Source of the DNA: Rhizobium rhododendri
GTDB taxonomy: Bacteria; Pseudomonadota; Alphaproteobacteria; Rhizobiales; Rhizobiaceae
Assembly (NCBI RefSeq): GCF_007000325.2
Contig: NZ_CP117267.1
Coordinates: 2,108,001-2,172,000, forward strand
Reading direction: 5' to 3'
Length of the DNA: 64,000 bases
The translations under genes were made by a program, and so were the position numbers. A model generated the notes under the pieces. That model saw only the letters and a list, made by a program, of their open reading frames with translations, made no database searches and was not told where the DNA came from. Every line of letters begins with the position of its first letter. Positions within the stretch are counted from its first letter, which is position 1. Below, piece after piece: positions 1-9,938 of this stretch.

Positions 1-1364
1 TCCTCGCGCAACCCGTTGGTCAGGTAACGGATATAGGATTCCGGCAATGAGTCCGGCCGGGTGCACGAGATCATGAAGCCCGGCGGACGAGCCTTGACCT
101 GCGTCATGTATTTCAGCTTCAGCCGGCGGCCGGACACGGCGGGTGGCGGATGCTGGACCTGGCGCGCATCCAGCCAGCGATTGAGCTTGGCGGTGGCGAT
201 GCGCTTGTTCCAGACCTTGTCGGTATCGATGATCGACTGCATCAGCCGGTCGAGGCCATCGCCGGTCTGCCCGGCAATCGTCACGGCACGAATGCCGCGC
301 GCCTGCGGCAGCAGCCGGTCGGTCTTTTCGCGCAGGTCGGCGAGCACGGTCTGCCGGTCCTCGATCAGGTCCCACTTGTTGAAGGCGATGACGGCAGCAC
401 GGCCTTCGCGGATGACGAGGTCGACGATCTGCAGGTCCTGCTTTTCGAACGGGATCGTTGCATCGAAGACGATGACCACCGTCTCGGCAAAGCGGATTGC
501 CCGCAGCGTGTCGGCAACCGACAGCTTTTCGAGCTTCTCGGTGACGCGTGCCTTCCGGCGCATGCCGGCGGTGTCGAACAGCTTGATGGTCCGGCCGCGC
601 CAGGCCCAGTCGACGGAGATCGAATCGCGGGTGATGCCGGCCTCGGGGCCGACCAGCAGGCGGTCCTGGCCGAGGAAGCGGTTGATCAGCGTCGACTTGC
701 CGGCATTCGGGCGACCGACGATGGCGACGCGCAGCGGCTTCGTCTCGTCGTAATCGGGCTCTTCTTCCTTCTCGTCGTCGAACACATCGTCGCCGTCGAG
801 CGGCAGCGAGACATCCGTCTCGGCCACGTCGTCCTCGTCTTCCTCGATTTCCGGCGGATAGGCGCGGTCCTGGCCGATGGCTGCGACGATTGCGTCGTGC
901 AGGTCGATCATCCCCTGGCCGTGTTCGGCCGAAATCGGGCAAGGATCGCCGAGCCCGAGGGTGAAGGCGTCATAGAAACCGCCATCGGAGCCCTTGGCTT
1001 CCGACTTGTTGGCAACCAGCACGACCGGCTTGCCGCGCCGCCGCAGAAGCTCGCCGAACACCTTGTCGAGCGGCGTCAGGCCATATTTGGCATCGACCAC
1101 GAACAGCGTCAGGTCTGCCTCCTCGATCGCAGCTTCGGTCTGGGCGCGCATCCGGCCCTCGAGCGAATCCTCATGGGCTTCTTCCAGACCGGCCGTGTCG
1201 ATGATGGTGAAATGCAGGTCCATCAGCTTGGCATCGCCCGGACGACGGTCACGGGTGACGCCCGGGGTGTCATCGACGAGCGCCAGCTTCTTGCCAACCA
1301 GGCGGTTGAACAAGGTGGACTTGCCGACGTTCGGGCGACCGACGATCGCAACCGTGAAATTCAT
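1..1364 (-). CDS. der: GTPase Der (EngA), partial at window edge
   Basis: Der is an essential GTPase with two tandem G domains that acts in 50S ribosomal subunit assembly. The first G domain starts at once ([17 protein letters not shown]) with DTAG and NKSE-type motifs. After an acidic linker ([18 protein letters not shown]), a second G domain begins at about residue 213 with [14 protein letters not shown] and NKWD. A KH-like C-terminal domain follows. 454 codons are visible; the last C-terminal residues lie beyond base 1. The upstream neighbour on the same strand is a YfgM-like gene only 16 nt away, the same pairing known around der in many proteobacteria, so the two are probably co-transcribed. 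Confidence 0.97.
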   Translation of the reverse strand, partial: MNFTVAIVGRPNVGKSTLFNRLVGKKLALVDDTPGVTRDRRPGDAKLMDLHFTIIDTAGLEEAHEDSLEGRMRAQTEAAIEEADLTLFVVDAKYGLTPLDKVFGELLRRRGKPVVLVANKSEAKGSDGGFYDAFTLGLGDPCPISAEHGQGMIDLHDAIVAAIGQDRAYPPEIEEDEDDVAETDVSLPLDGDDVFDDEKEEEPDYDETKPLRVAIVGRPNAGKSTLINRFLGQDRLLVGPEAGITRDSISVDWAWRGRTIKLFDTAGMRRKARVTEKLEKLSVADTLRAIRFAETVVIVFDATIPFEKQDLQIVDLVIREGRAAVIAFNKWDLIEDRQTVLADLREKTDRLLPQARGIRAVTIAGQTGDGLDRLMQSIIDTDKVWNKRIATAKLNRWLDARQVQHPPPAVSGRRLKLKYMTQVKARPPGFMISCTRPDSLPESYIRYLTNGLRE

Positions 1365-1380
1365 GGCGATTGGTGTTCCT

Positions 1381-2064
1381 TTAGCCCTGGGTCTGCGGGG
1401 CTTTGCCCGAAGCTTCGATATTATCAAGCATCATCTGGGCACGATTGGCAATATTGCGGGGTGACTGCTGGTCGCTGACGATGGCCTGGAACCACTGCCG
1501 GGCCTTGGCGAAATCGCCGGCCTTGTAAGCGGAAAGACCCAGGACTTCGCGCGCAGAATGGCGGAAGGCACTAGCCGGCACGGCCATCTCCTCGGCGAGC
1601 GCGGAGACCTGTTGATAAGTCCCGGTGTCGACCAGCAGGAAGGCGGCGCGCAGGCGGGCAGCGTCGGCGATAACGGAGGGAACGCCGGACTGCTTGCTGA
1701 TTGCGGTGAACGCGGCCACGGCACCGGCCGTGTCGCCCTTTTGCGCCTGCAGCGACGCGGCACGCATGCTGGCGAGCAGCGGATAGGCGCCCTTGCCGTC
1801 TTTTTCGATGGCAGAGAGGGCTGCCAGTGCATCGTCGGTCTTGTTCTGGTCGGCCAGCGCCAGCGCGGCGAGAAACTTGTCGCCGTTGTCGCCGGCCTGA
1901 TGGGTTGCCCAGTAGCGATAGCCGACATAGCCGGCCGTCCCGATAACGACCAGCACTGCGAAGCCGATGATCAGGCGGCCGAAACGGCGCCAGACGAACT
2001 GCATCCGGTCGGAGCGCAGTTCCTCGTTGACTTCGCGGATGAAGCTGTCGTCGTTGAATGCCAT
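1381..2064 (-). CDS. YfgM-like membrane-anchored TPR protein
   Basis: This 227-aa protein has a short cytoplasmic N-terminus rich in charged residues ([13 protein letters not shown]), one membrane segment at about residues 31-50 ([19 protein letters not shown]), and a periplasmic alpha-helical TPR-type domain (TPR_21/DUF2133 family). Characterised homologues such as E. coli YfgM bind the SecYEG translocon and periplasmic chaperones. The gene sits directly upstream of der, as yfgM lies near der in gammaproteobacteria. The start is supported by a GGAGACGAGA stretch just before the ATG. The family assignment is firm; the translocon role is inferred. Confidence 0.85.
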   Translation of the reverse strand: MAFNDDSFIREVNEELRSDRMQFVWRRFGRLIIGFAVLVVIGTAGYVGYRYWATHQAGDNGDKFLAALALADQNKTDDALAALSAIEKDGKGAYPLLASMRAASLQAQKGDTAGAVAAFTAISKQSGVPSVIADAARLRAAFLLVDTGTYQQVSALAEEMAVPASAFRHSAREVLGLSAYKAGDFAKARQWFQAIVSDQQSPRNIANRAQMMLDNIEASGKAPQTQG

Positions 2065-2183
2065 TCTCGTCTCCGGCTCCGGCCAAAACTTGCATGCATA
2101 AAAGGGAGCGCGCCGGCAGGATGCAGCGCATGAACGCGCCTTCTACCCGATTTTGCGCCCGTTGTAAGGGGGAACCGCAGAAA

Positions 2184-2771
2184 TCACATCATTGCCAGCG
2201 GCGAAACGCCGATAAGCCACTCATGCAGCTTCCAGATGATGGCGCCCCAGAGCACGATGCCGAGGACGACCGCCGCCGCATCGTATTTCACTGACACGAA
2301 CGGGCGTGGGGTGATTTCGCCGGCCCGAGCCCGGCGCTTCAGCGATATCCGCACGACAACGCCCCAGGCGAGGAAGGAGGCAAACAGCAGCACGCCGGCG
2401 CTGTCGCCGTTTGCCAGAAGATGAGCGAGCGCCCAGATCTTCACCGCCAGCACCGTCGGATGCTTCGTTCTGGCGGCGATATGACCGGCCGGCAGCAGGC
2501 CGGCCACGAGACAGATGCTGGCGATCAGCATAAGCGTCAAGGTGATGTGCGAGGCCCAGGCCGGTGGCGAATACAGCACCGTCGTCTCGTAGCGGGCGAT
2601 GCTGAAGGCATAGATCAGCAACACCAGCGTCAGGAGGCTGGCGACCGACTGCAGGACGATCCAGGCGGGACGCCCGAGGCGCTCGATCATCGACAGCCGG
2701 AACCCCGGCGCCAGCGCCTGGATCAGGTGAACGCCGAGAAAAAGTATGATGCTGACGACAAGCAAAGCCAT
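2184..2771 (-). CDS. NnrU family membrane protein
   Basis: This 195-aa integral membrane protein has about five to six hydrophobic segments: N-terminal LLVVSIILFLGVHLI, LQSVASLLTLVLLIYAF, ITLTLMLIASICLVAGLL, a loop with HPTVLAVKIWALAHLLANGD, then VVLGIVLWGAIIWKL near the C-terminus. The central ARTKHPTVLAVKIWALAHL region is the hallmark of NnrU, related to NnrS/isoprenylcysteine methyltransferase-like folds and first described near denitrification genes. No nitrogen-oxide genes are nearby, so a denitrification role cannot be inferred here. AAAGGATTTCCCC precedes the ATG as ribosome binding site. Confidence 0.85.
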   Translation of the reverse strand: MALLVVSIILFLGVHLIQALAPGFRLSMIERLGRPAWIVLQSVASLLTLVLLIYAFSIARYETTVLYSPPAWASHITLTLMLIASICLVAGLLPAGHIAARTKHPTVLAVKIWALAHLLANGDSAGVLLFASFLAWGVVVRISLKRRARAGEITPRPFVSVKYDAAAVVLGIVLWGAIIWKLHEWLIGVSPLAMM

Positions 2772-2861
2772 GGGGAAATCCTTTGAATCAAGACCACCAT
2801 CCCTATCGGCTCGGGTTGAAAATTGAAAGCAGCATCAAAGCTTCGCCGCATTCCTCATCCA

Positions 2862-3878
2862 ATGGCGTCCATCGAGCAAACTGACACGGTGCTTCTTTTG
2901 CGTTTCATCCCCGCCTCCGCCCTCGCCCTTTCCCTCGTGCTGCCGATAGCAGCCCAGGCAGACGAGAAACCGAAGCAGATCGTGCTGATTTCCTTTGACG
3001 GCGCCCATGACAACGCGCTCTGGACGAAGAGCCGAGACATGGCCCGGCGCAATGGCGCTCACTTCACCTATTTTCTCTCCTGCACCTTCCTGATGAACCG
3101 CGATCAGGCCAAGGCCTATCAGGGACCAGGGCATAGGCCTGGCAAGTCGAATGTCGGCTTTGCCCATAGCGACGAGGAAATCCGCACACGCATCGCCAAC
3201 ATCTGGGGCGCCCACCAGGAAGGCGCCGACATTTCCAGCCATGCCTGCGGCCATTTCGACGGCAAAGATTTCAGCAAGGCCGACTGGCTGCAGGAATTCA
3301 AGGCAGCACAGGTAGCGCTTCGCGATGCCTGGAAGAATTCCGGCGCCCCGACCGACGAACCTGAGGGCTGGGAGGACTTCGCCACCCACGACGTCAAGGG
3401 ATTTCGCGCGCCCTATCTCTCCACCAGCGATGGCCTCGTTGCCGCCGAGAAGGAAATGGGCTTCGTCTACGACGCCAGCCTCGTCACCCGTGGACCCATG
3501 CTGCCGAAGACCGAAAATGGCCTGCCGCGTTTCGGACTGCCCCTCATCCCGGAGGGCCCGGACCATCATCTGGTGATCGGTATGGACTACAATCTCTATG
3601 TCCACCACTCGAAAGGCGTCGAGGACCCTGCCAATTCGAAAGCCTATGAGGACCGCAGCCTCAACGCCTACGAAGCCGCGTTCAAGACGCAATATGACGG
3701 CGACCGCATCCCCCTTCAACTCGGCTTCCATTTCGTCGAAATGAATGCCGGCGCCTACTGGCGAGCGCTCGACCGCTTCCTCGGCGACGTCTGCCAAAAA
3801 CCGGACGTCGCCTGCATCAGCTACTCCGAAGCCCTGCCAATGATCGCCGCACGGGGCAAGACGGCGTCCGGGCTCTGA
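2862..3878 (+). CDS. Exported polysaccharide deacetylase family protein
   Basis: The protein has an N-terminal signal peptide (hydrophobic stretch LLLRFIPASALALSLVLP ending in AAQA) and a NodB/polysaccharide-deacetylase fold. The first metal-binding motif is ISFDGAHDN, where the usual second Asp of the TFDD motif is changed, and a candidate SSHACGH motif lies downstream. The family de-N-acetylates or de-O-acetylates cell-wall or extracellular polysaccharides; the substrate is unknown. The ATG at 2862 gives 338 aa and a normal signal peptide; a TTG 39 nt upstream is the alternative. The altered first motif leaves catalytic activity open. It converges on bacA, and a bidirectional terminator lies between them. 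Confidence 0.75.
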   Translation: MASIEQTDTVLLLRFIPASALALSLVLPIAAQADEKPKQIVLISFDGAHDNALWTKSRDMARRNGAHFTYFLSCTFLMNRDQAKAYQGPGHRPGKSNVGFAHSDEEIRTRIANIWGAHQEGADISSHACGHFDGKDFSKADWLQEFKAAQVALRDAWKNSGAPTDEPEGWEDFATHDVKGFRAPYLSTSDGLVAAEKEMGFVYDASLVTRGPMLPKTENGLPRFGLPLIPEGPDHHLVIGMDYNLYVHHSKGVEDPANSKAYEDRSLNAYEAAFKTQYDGDRIPLQLGFHFVEMNAGAYWRALDRFLGDVCQKPDVACISYSEALPMIAARGKTASGL

Positions 3879-3905
3879 AACGTCGTACCGTTTGCAGACC
3901 CCACG

Positions 3906-3934
3906 AAAAAAGGCTCCGTCTCCGGAGCCTTTTT
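3906..3934. terminator. Bidirectional intrinsic terminator
   Basis: GGCTCCG (3912-3918), a 4-nt loop, and CGGAGCC (3923-3929) are flanked by six A on the left and five T on the right. The hairpin therefore ends in a U-run on both strands. It lies between the convergent deacetylase gene (ends 3878) and bacA (ends 3953) and can serve both. Confidence 0.9.
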
Positions 3935-3952
3935 GCATTGTCGCTGGAATTC

Positions 3953-5218
3953 TCAGGTTTCCGGGTTCTCGCTTTGCGCCTGACGCTCCAGATAATGGCG
4001 ATCAATCGCCGGCAATGGCTCGTCGTCGATGGCCGCCTCGAAGGACTTGAGGCGCTTGTGGATCGATAGCAGCTCGATGATCGTCGTCCAGGAGTTGACG
4101 AGATACTGGAAGGAATTGCTGACCTGTCCAAACGCTGTCGAGATCTGCTGGAAGATGCCGTAGGTGATGGTACCGGCCACAATCGTCGGCACGAGCATGA
4201 AGACCACGAACAGCGCGTCCGCCTGGACATAGAAATAGCGGGCGACGTTGAAGTACAGGTAGTGGAAATACATCCGGTAGTAATTGCGCCGAACGTTTCC
4301 GAACAACTCCGTCAGCGTTGCCGGCTGGGCGCGATCCGCATGGTCCTCGCCGTAGACGAGTTCCTTGCGATAGGCTGCCTCGACGCGCTGGTTGCGGAAG
4401 TTCAAGCCAGGCAGCTTGATGCCGGCGACAGCCAGCAGCACGGTCCCGAAGACAGACCAGAACAAGGCCAGCCAGAACAGCGAATTTGGCACTTTTCCGA
4501 TAAATGGCAGATCGGTGACGTAGTTCGACAATGCGAGCAGGATAGGCAGGAACACCACCAGCGTCATGACGGAATTGATGAGCGTGATGCCGAGCCCTTC
4601 GAGCGTGCTCGAAAAGCGCATAGTGTCTTCCTGAACACGCTGCGATGCACCTTCGATGTGCCGCAATTTTTCCCACTTGGACGCATAGAAATTGTTCATC
4701 GCCGTGCGCCAGCGGAAAATGTAGTGGCTGGTGAAGAAGTCGGTGACGATCGAGACGAACATGCTGAGAAAGGCGATCTGCGCGAACACAATCATCAGGT
4801 CGTAGAAATTCTCGACTGATATACCGGGTTTCTTGGACAACGCATTCTGCAGGAGGTCCCCGAACGGCCGGCGCCAGTTATTGACGACGACGCTGATCTG
4901 GACGCCGAAATAAGTCACGAAGATGATCAGCGCAGAGCCCCAGACCGACCACAGCTTCCATGGGTGATTGATTGCCTTCAGATGCCAAAAACCACAGAAG
5001 ATTATGCCCGAAAGGAAGAAGTAACCGTAGAACCAGAGATTCTCGCGCAGCAGGAAGAACGACAGGTCGATCGGCTGCTGATCTTCCGGAACGGGTCCGA
5101 AGCCTAACGTCACACCGAGATGCGCTGCGCCAAGATACCAGCCAAAGATGGCAACCAGCGTCCAGACGATGAGGGAGGTGAAGAACACCTTGGGCTGAGG
5201 AAAGAAGGAATGAAACAC
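3953..5218 (-). CDS. bacA: BacA/SbmA peptide antibiotic transporter
   Basis: This SbmA/BacA-family inner-membrane importer of proline-rich and other peptides uses the proton gradient; in rhizobia BacA homologues are needed for tolerance of host NCR peptides and for very-long-chain fatty acid modification of lipid A. Hydrophobic segments recur through the protein (VFFTSLIVWTLVAIFGWYL, FFLSGIIFCGFWHL, IIFVTYFGVQISVVV, LFVVFMLVPTIVAGTITYG). I place the start at the GTG at 5218. It gives VFHSFFPQPKVFF, matching the M-F-x-S-F-F-P-x-P opening of the family and its usual length (421 aa), and AGGAAAG precedes it. ATGs at 5254 and 5329 would add uncharacteristic N-terminal residues. Confidence 0.9.
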   Translation of the reverse strand: MFHSFFPQPKVFFTSLIVWTLVAIFGWYLGAAHLGVTLGFGPVPEDQQPIDLSFFLLRENLWFYGYFFLSGIIFCGFWHLKAINHPWKLWSVWGSALIIFVTYFGVQISVVVNNWRRPFGDLLQNALSKKPGISVENFYDLMIVFAQIAFLSMFVSIVTDFFTSHYIFRWRTAMNNFYASKWEKLRHIEGASQRVQEDTMRFSSTLEGLGITLINSVMTLVVFLPILLALSNYVTDLPFIGKVPNSLFWLALFWSVFGTVLLAVAGIKLPGLNFRNQRVEAAYRKELVYGEDHADRAQPATLTELFGNVRRNYYRMYFHYLYFNVARYFYVQADALFVVFMLVPTIVAGTITYGIFQQISTAFGQVSNSFQYLVNSWTTIIELLSIHKRLKSFEAAIDDEPLPAIDRHYLERQAQSENPET

Positions 5219-5456
5219 AGAGATCGCTTTCCTGAACGGGAAGATGGGAAGCATCAGCCGATGCTGATTTTGCGGGAACCTAAGGCAGTTCCAAAGCAGC
5301 GGCAACGCTCTTCCCGCTTTCTTACACATTTGTAACGGCTTGTTCCCAGGATATCATCCGATTGCTGAGCGCATCGGCGCCACGCACCGCCAGGAGGTTG
5401 CATCTGGCTTCGCGTGCCCGCGTCGCCGAGGCTGCGCGCCGATCAGGTCAGGCGCC

Positions 5457-6209
5457 TTATTCGTCCGCCAACGTCAAAATCACAGGCCCGTTTCGGGTGG
5501 CGATGACGGTGTGTTCGAACTGTACGGTAGGCGCGCGCGGATCGCTGTAAAGGGTCCAGGCATCGTCGCCGCCCTCGGCCCAGCTGGCGCCGAGCGACAG
5601 GAAAGGCTCGACGGTGAAGACCAGCCCGTCCTGCATGATCCGCGTCTCGCTCGGATCGGCCCAGGTCGACACCTCGGCCGGCTCCTCGTGCAGCGAGCGG
5701 CCGATGCCGTGGCTGGCCAGATTGGCGATCAGCGTGTAGCGGTGCTTTGCAGCAAAGGCGCCGACGGCCTTGCCGATCTGCAGGAAAGGCACGTCGCTGC
5801 GCACCTGGTTGAGGCCAACCCACAGCGCCCGCTTGCCATCGCGGCACAATCGCTCGATCTTCGGCTTGACCGGTGGCACCGTGAAGGATGCGCCCGTATC
5901 GGAAAAGAACCCGTCCTTTTCGGCCGACACATCCAGATTGACGAGATCGCCGGCCGCAATGACGCGCGGGCCCGGAATTCCGTGCGCCACTTCCTCGTTG
6001 ACGCTGATGCATGTCGCGCCGGGAAAGCGATAGACGGTCTCGGGCGCCGACCGTGCACCGGCGTCTTCAAGCGCCTTGCGGCCGATAGCATCGAGCTCCA
6101 GCGTCGTGATCCCCGGCTCGAGAGCTGCAGCCATCACCTTCAGCGCATTTGCGCAGATACGGCCGATGTCCTTCATCTTGGTGAATTCGTCGTCGCTTGA
6201 AATGATCAT
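5457..6209 (-). CDS. map: Methionine aminopeptidase, type I
   Basis: It removes the initiator methionine from nascent proteins. The 250-aa protein shows the full pita-bread metalloprotease signature: a His in EVAHGIPGPR, metal-binding Asp in NLDVSAEKDG and SDTGASF, His in ASHGIGRSLHEEP, Glu in FTVEPFL and Glu in QFEHTV. Length fits the catalytic core without an N-terminal zinc extension. It is transcribed alone; bacA downstream on the same strand is about 240 nt away. Confidence 0.95.
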   Translation of the reverse strand: MIISSDDEFTKMKDIGRICANALKVMAAALEPGITTLELDAIGRKALEDAGARSAPETVYRFPGATCISVNEEVAHGIPGPRVIAAGDLVNLDVSAEKDGFFSDTGASFTVPPVKPKIERLCRDGKRALWVGLNQVRSDVPFLQIGKAVGAFAAKHRYTLIANLASHGIGRSLHEEPAEVSTWADPSETRIMQDGLVFTVEPFLSLGASWAEGGDDAWTLYSDPRAPTVQFEHTVIATRNGPVILTLADE

Positions 6210-6336
6210 CGAAACAGGATTCCGGCTCTAGCGGCCCTGTCGGGCCAAACGGATGGAGCGCTGGCTTTCGCGCCTCCTCGCTCGTCCGTCAATGCCTTTT
6301 TCCCTGTGCGCCCGTCATTTGCGGCCTATCCGGCGC

Positions 6337-6828
6337 TCAGAGCGTCCCCACCAGCGACGCCAGCTGGTCGGCGCACTGGCCCCAGCCCTCGTAAAAACCC
6401 ATGTTCTCGTGCGTTTCGCGATCCTCTGCGCTCCAGTGCAGCGCCCGGGCGGTGTAGCGTGTCTGGCCGTTGCCGATGTCCTCGAACGTGACGATGGCGG
6501 TCATGAACGGCTTGGCCGAGGGTATCCAGGCGCTGGTGAAGGCGTCAGTGAAGACCAGCTTGCGGTTTTCGACGACATCCAGGTAGACGCCGCGGTTGGG
6601 ATACTCCACGCCATCCGGCCCGAGCATCACGATGAAGCTGGTGCCGCCCGGACGCGGATCAAGCTCGGCAGTCGTGGTCCTGAACGGCAGCGGGGCAAAC
6701 CACTGCTTCAGCAGTTCCGGCTCCGTCCATGCCCGGAACAGCTTGTCGGGCGTCGCTGCAATGACCCGCGTCAGCGACAACTCGTGACGGACGATATCGG
6801 CTTCGCGGACCGTATCTTCTTCGCTCAT
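6337..6828 (-). CDS. SRPBCC (AHSA1-type) domain protein
   Basis: This 163-aa single-domain protein of the Activator-of-Hsp90-ATPase-homology-1 type has the characteristic opening LTRVIAATPDKLFRAWTEPELLKQWF, a GG-containing turn (DPRPGGTSFIVM), and a C-terminal helix with ENMGFYEGWGQCADQLASL. The fold binds hydrophobic ligands; members are often annotated as polyketide cyclases, but the biochemical role is unknown. GAGGAGGAA lies just before the ATG. It is divergent from the flavoprotein gene at 6981. Confidence 0.85.
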   Translation of the reverse strand: MSEEDTVREADIVRHELSLTRVIAATPDKLFRAWTEPELLKQWFAPLPFRTTTAELDPRPGGTSFIVMLGPDGVEYPNRGVYLDVVENRKLVFTDAFTSAWIPSAKPFMTAIVTFEDIGNGQTRYTARALHWSAEDRETHENMGFYEGWGQCADQLASLVGTL

Positions 6829-6980
6829 GGGACATTCCTCCTCGGTGATTGCCTGGACATATGCAGCAGCGGAAGTCTAGGACAAGTCCGGGATCTCGCC
6901 AATGGCTGCATGCCTGGACGCAGTGCTTGCACCTTTCCCCGTCAAGCGCGAGAAGAGGCAGAAATCCAATCGGTGAGACG

Positions 6981-8189
6981 ATGACCAGAAAACAAATTGC
7001 CATCATAGGCGCCGGCCCCGCAGGTCTCATGGCCGCTGAGGTGCTGGCCAGTTCCGGCCACGCTGTCAACGTCTATGACAGCATGCCGACGGTCGCGCGC
7101 AAATTCCTGCTGGCCGGCAAGTCCGGCCTCAACATCACCCATTCAGAGGACCATGCCGCGTTTGCCAGCCGCTTCGGCAGTTCCAATCCCAGGCTTCGCC
7201 CTGCCCTCGACGCCTTTGGCTCGGATGCGGTGCGGCAATGGGCAGCAGATCTGGGCATTGAAACCTTCGTCGGCTCCTCCGGCCGCGTCTTTCCCCGCGC
7301 CATGAAAGCCTCGCCCCTGCTGCGCGCCTGGTTGAAGCGCCTGCAGGCCGCAGGCGTCACCATCCTTGCGCGACATCGCTGGATCGGCTTTGCCGATAAC
7401 GGCCATGTTTTCGAGACGCCGGAGGGCAAACGCACGCTACCGTCAGATGCGACATTGCTGGCATTCGGCGGAGCCAGCTGGCCAAGGCTCGGCTCGGACG
7501 GCCAATGGACGACAGCGCTCGCAGACTCAGGCGTCGAGATAGCGCCGTTCCGCCCGGCAAACTGCGGCTTCGATGTCGAATGGAGCGAGGATATCGTCAC
7601 CCGCTTTGCCGGCGCACCGCTGAAATCCGTGACGGCCACCTCGGATGCCGGCACGTCTCCGGGCGAATTCGTCATCGGCCGGCATGGCATAGAGGGTAGC
7701 CTCGTCTATGCCCATGCCGCAGCCCTTCGCGACCGTCTTGAGAGAACCGGCAGCGCCAGCCTCACGATCGACCTTGCACCGGGGCGAAATGCAAACCGGC
7801 TGGCAAAGGACCTGGCCCGCCAGGGCGCCAAAGCCAGCCTCTCCAATCGCCTGCGCAAGGCAGCAGGCATCGAGGGCGTCAAGACCGCGCTGCTGCGGGA
7901 ATTCGTGCCCGCCGCCGATCTTGCCGATCCGGACCGTCTCCCCGGCTGGATCAAGGCGCTGCCGATCCCGGTTCTCCGGCCGAGGCCGATAGCCGAGGCG
8001 ATCTCCTCTGCCGGCGGCATCGCCTGGGCTGCGATCGACGAGGGCTATATGCTGAAGGCCCGACCCGGGACCTTCGTCGCCGGCGAGATGATCGACTGGG
8101 AGGCGCCGACCGGCGGTTACCTGCTGACGGCGTGCTTTGCCACCGGCCGCGCCGCCGCTAACGGTCTGGATGCCTGGCTCAAGCGCTGA
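6981..8189 (+). CDS. TIGR03862/HI0933-like FAD flavoprotein
   Basis: This 402-aa NAD(P)/FAD-dependent oxidoreductase has an N-terminal Rossmann motif IIGAGPAGLMAAE, the family motif KFLLAGKSGLNITHSE, and a C-terminal FAD-contact region GTFVAGEMIDWEAPTGGYLL. It belongs to the HI0933/YhiN group of flavoproteins, whose substrate is not established. The ATG at 6981 places the glycine-rich motif 9 residues in; an upstream in-frame ATG at 6849 adds 44 residues without family resemblance. It converges on glpK. Confidence 0.85.
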   Translation: MTRKQIAIIGAGPAGLMAAEVLASSGHAVNVYDSMPTVARKFLLAGKSGLNITHSEDHAAFASRFGSSNPRLRPALDAFGSDAVRQWAADLGIETFVGSSGRVFPRAMKASPLLRAWLKRLQAAGVTILARHRWIGFADNGHVFETPEGKRTLPSDATLLAFGGASWPRLGSDGQWTTALADSGVEIAPFRPANCGFDVEWSEDIVTRFAGAPLKSVTATSDAGTSPGEFVIGRHGIEGSLVYAHAAALRDRLERTGSASLTIDLAPGRNANRLAKDLARQGAKASLSNRLRKAAGIEGVKTALLREFVPAADLADPDRLPGWIKALPIPVLRPRPIAEAISSAGGIAWAAIDEGYMLKARPGTFVAGEMIDWEAPTGGYLLTACFATGRAAANGLDAWLKR

Positions 8190-8262
8190 ATGAAGCAGTT
8201 GAATCAGCCTTCCCGCCGAGTGACGCAAGCGATTAATACGATTCGGTTTTTCAGATCCTTCG

Positions 8263-8279
8263 GGCCGGAGATTCCGGCC
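8263..8279. other. GGCCGGA hairpin between convergent genes
   Basis: GGCCGGA (8263-8269), 3-nt loop, TCCGGCC (8273-8279) lies just beyond the glpK stop and downstream of the flavoprotein gene. There is no U-run on either side, so it is a possible 3' stabilising or weak termination structure only. Confidence 0.4.
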
Positions 8280-8282
8280 TGA

Positions 8283-9776
8283 CTACCCGCCGCTCAGGGT
8301 GCGCCGCACAGCGTCCTTCCAGCCCTTGAGCTTGACCGCGCGCGTCGCCTCGTCCATTTCGGGCACGAATTGCCGGTCGACGGCCCAGGCCTTGGCGAAG
8401 GCCTCGCGCTGTGGCCAGACGCCGGCGCGGCTGCCGGCAAGCCACGCGGCCCCGAGAGCCGTCGTCTCGAGAATCGTCGGGCGATCTACCGGCGCGTCGA
8501 GCAGATCGGCCAGCCGCTGCATGGTCCAGTCGGAAGCGACCATGCCGCCATCGACCCTGAGCACCGTCTCGTCCGCGCGCTTCTTCCAGTCCTTGTGCAT
8601 GGCGTCGAGCAGGTCGCGTGTCTGGTAGCAGACTGCTTCCAATGCCGCATGGGCAAATTCCGCAGGGCCCGTGTTACGCGTCAGCCCGAATATCGCGCCG
8701 CGTGCATGGGCATCCCAGTGCGGCGCCCCGAGCCCGGTAAAGGCCGGCACGAGGTAGATATCCTGTCCGGGATCGGCCTTGGCCGCCAACCTGCCCGATT
8801 CCTCGGCCGAGCCGATCAGGCCCATGCCGTCCCGCAGCCACTGCACCGCAGCCCCTGCGATGAAGATCGAGCCTTCGAGCGCATAGGTGGTCTTGCCATC
8901 GAGACGGTAGGCGATGGTGGTGAGCAGCCGGTTCTTCGAGCGCACCCTGTCCGAGCCGGTGTTGAGCAAGGCGAAGCATCCGGTGCCATAGGTCGATTTC
9001 ATCATGCCGGGCTCGAAGCAGGCTTGCCCGATCATGGCCGCATGCTGGTCGCCGGCAACGCCAAGAATGGGGACCGCCGCGCCGAAGATGTCGGGATCGG
9101 TGACGCCGAAATCGGCGGCGCAATCCTTGACTTCGGGCAGCATCGCCGCTGGCACGCGCAGGATGTCGAGCAGCTCCTCGTCCCACTCGTTGTCGGCAAT
9201 GTTGAACATAAGGGTCCGAGACGCATTGGTGGCGTCGGTGACGAAATTTTTGCCCCCGGTCAGTCGCCAGATCAGGAACGTGTCGATCGTTCCGAAGCAG
9301 AGTTCGCCCCTTGCCGCCCGCGCACGGGCGCCTTTGACATTGGCCAGCATCCAGGAAAGCTTGGTCCCCGAAAAATACGGATCGAGCAGCAGGCCGGTGC
9401 GCTTCGTGAACAGTTTTTCCAGGTCCTGGCGTTTCAGCTTGTCGCAATAGGCCGCCGTCCGCCTGTCCTGCCAGACGATGGCGTTCTGGATCGGCTTGCC
9501 GGTGTCGCGCTCCCAGACGACAACCGTCTCGCGCTGGTTGGTAATGCCGATCGCGGCGATCTGCCCGGCCTCGATGCCGGCAGCGGCGATGGCATCGCGC
9601 ACAGTCGAAAGCACGCTCTGCCAGATATCCTCCGGATCGTGCTCCACCCAGCCGGATTGCGGATAGATCTGCGGGAACTCCATCTGTCCGACGCCTGCCA
9701 CCTTCATCTTGTCATCGAAGATGATCGCCCGCGCCGAGGTTGTTCCCTGGTCGATTGCCAGAATATAGCCGCTCAT
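8283..9776 (-). CDS. glpK: Glycerol kinase
   Basis: It phosphorylates glycerol to sn-glycerol 3-phosphate with ATP. FGGY-kinase features: the N-terminal phosphate loop region [17 protein letters not shown], the glycerol-contact [21 protein letters not shown], and the C-terminal FGGY/adenosine motif [14 protein letters not shown]. The ATG at 9776 yields 497 aa, the usual family length; an upstream start at 9842 would add 22 unrelated residues. AGAAGGAC precedes the ATG. It stands without a glp transporter or glpD nearby and is divergent from bdhA. Confidence 0.95.
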   Translation of the reverse strand: MSGYILAIDQGTTSARAIIFDDKMKVAGVGQMEFPQIYPQSGWVEHDPEDIWQSVLSTVRDAIAAAGIEAGQIAAIGITNQRETVVVWERDTGKPIQNAIVWQDRRTAAYCDKLKRQDLEKLFTKRTGLLLDPYFSGTKLSWMLANVKGARARAARGELCFGTIDTFLIWRLTGGKNFVTDATNASRTLMFNIADNEWDEELLDILRVPAAMLPEVKDCAADFGVTDPDIFGAAVPILGVAGDQHAAMIGQACFEPGMMKSTYGTGCFALLNTGSDRVRSKNRLLTTIAYRLDGKTTYALEGSIFIAGAAVQWLRDGMGLIGSAEESGRLAAKADPGQDIYLVPAFTGLGAPHWDAHARGAIFGLTRNTGPAEFAHAALEAVCYQTRDLLDAMHKDWKKRADETVLRVDGGMVASDWTMQRLADLLDAPVDRPTILETTALGAAWLAGSRAGVWPQREAFAKAWAVDRQFVPEMDEATRAVKLKGWKDAVRRTLSGG

Positions 9777-9855
9777 ATGATGTCCGTCCTTCTCCCGAGA
9801 CGACACCAATAGGACAGGCTCGCCCGTCTGAACAGAAAGCAAATGGTAAAATTAT

Positions 9856-9869
9856 TGCCGCCGGCGGCA
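9856..9869. promoter_or_regulatory. 14-bp palindrome between glpK and bdhA
   Basis: TGCCGCCGGCGGCA is a perfect palindrome in the 162-bp divergent intergenic region, 70 bp before the bdhA start. The position would suit an operator for either promoter. No regulator was identified, and GC-rich palindromes arise by chance in such DNA. Confidence 0.35.
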
Positions 9870-9938
9870 GGTTGTCAGTTGCAGGACTTTGGGACTAACC
9901 TCAAATTAAAGTAGCAACGCGCGGACAGAGAGCAGAGC

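Noticed and set aside
8370..9812. 480-codon plus-strand frame opposite glpK
   Set aside because: glpK has the full FGGY-kinase motif set in the other strand; the antisense frame shows none.
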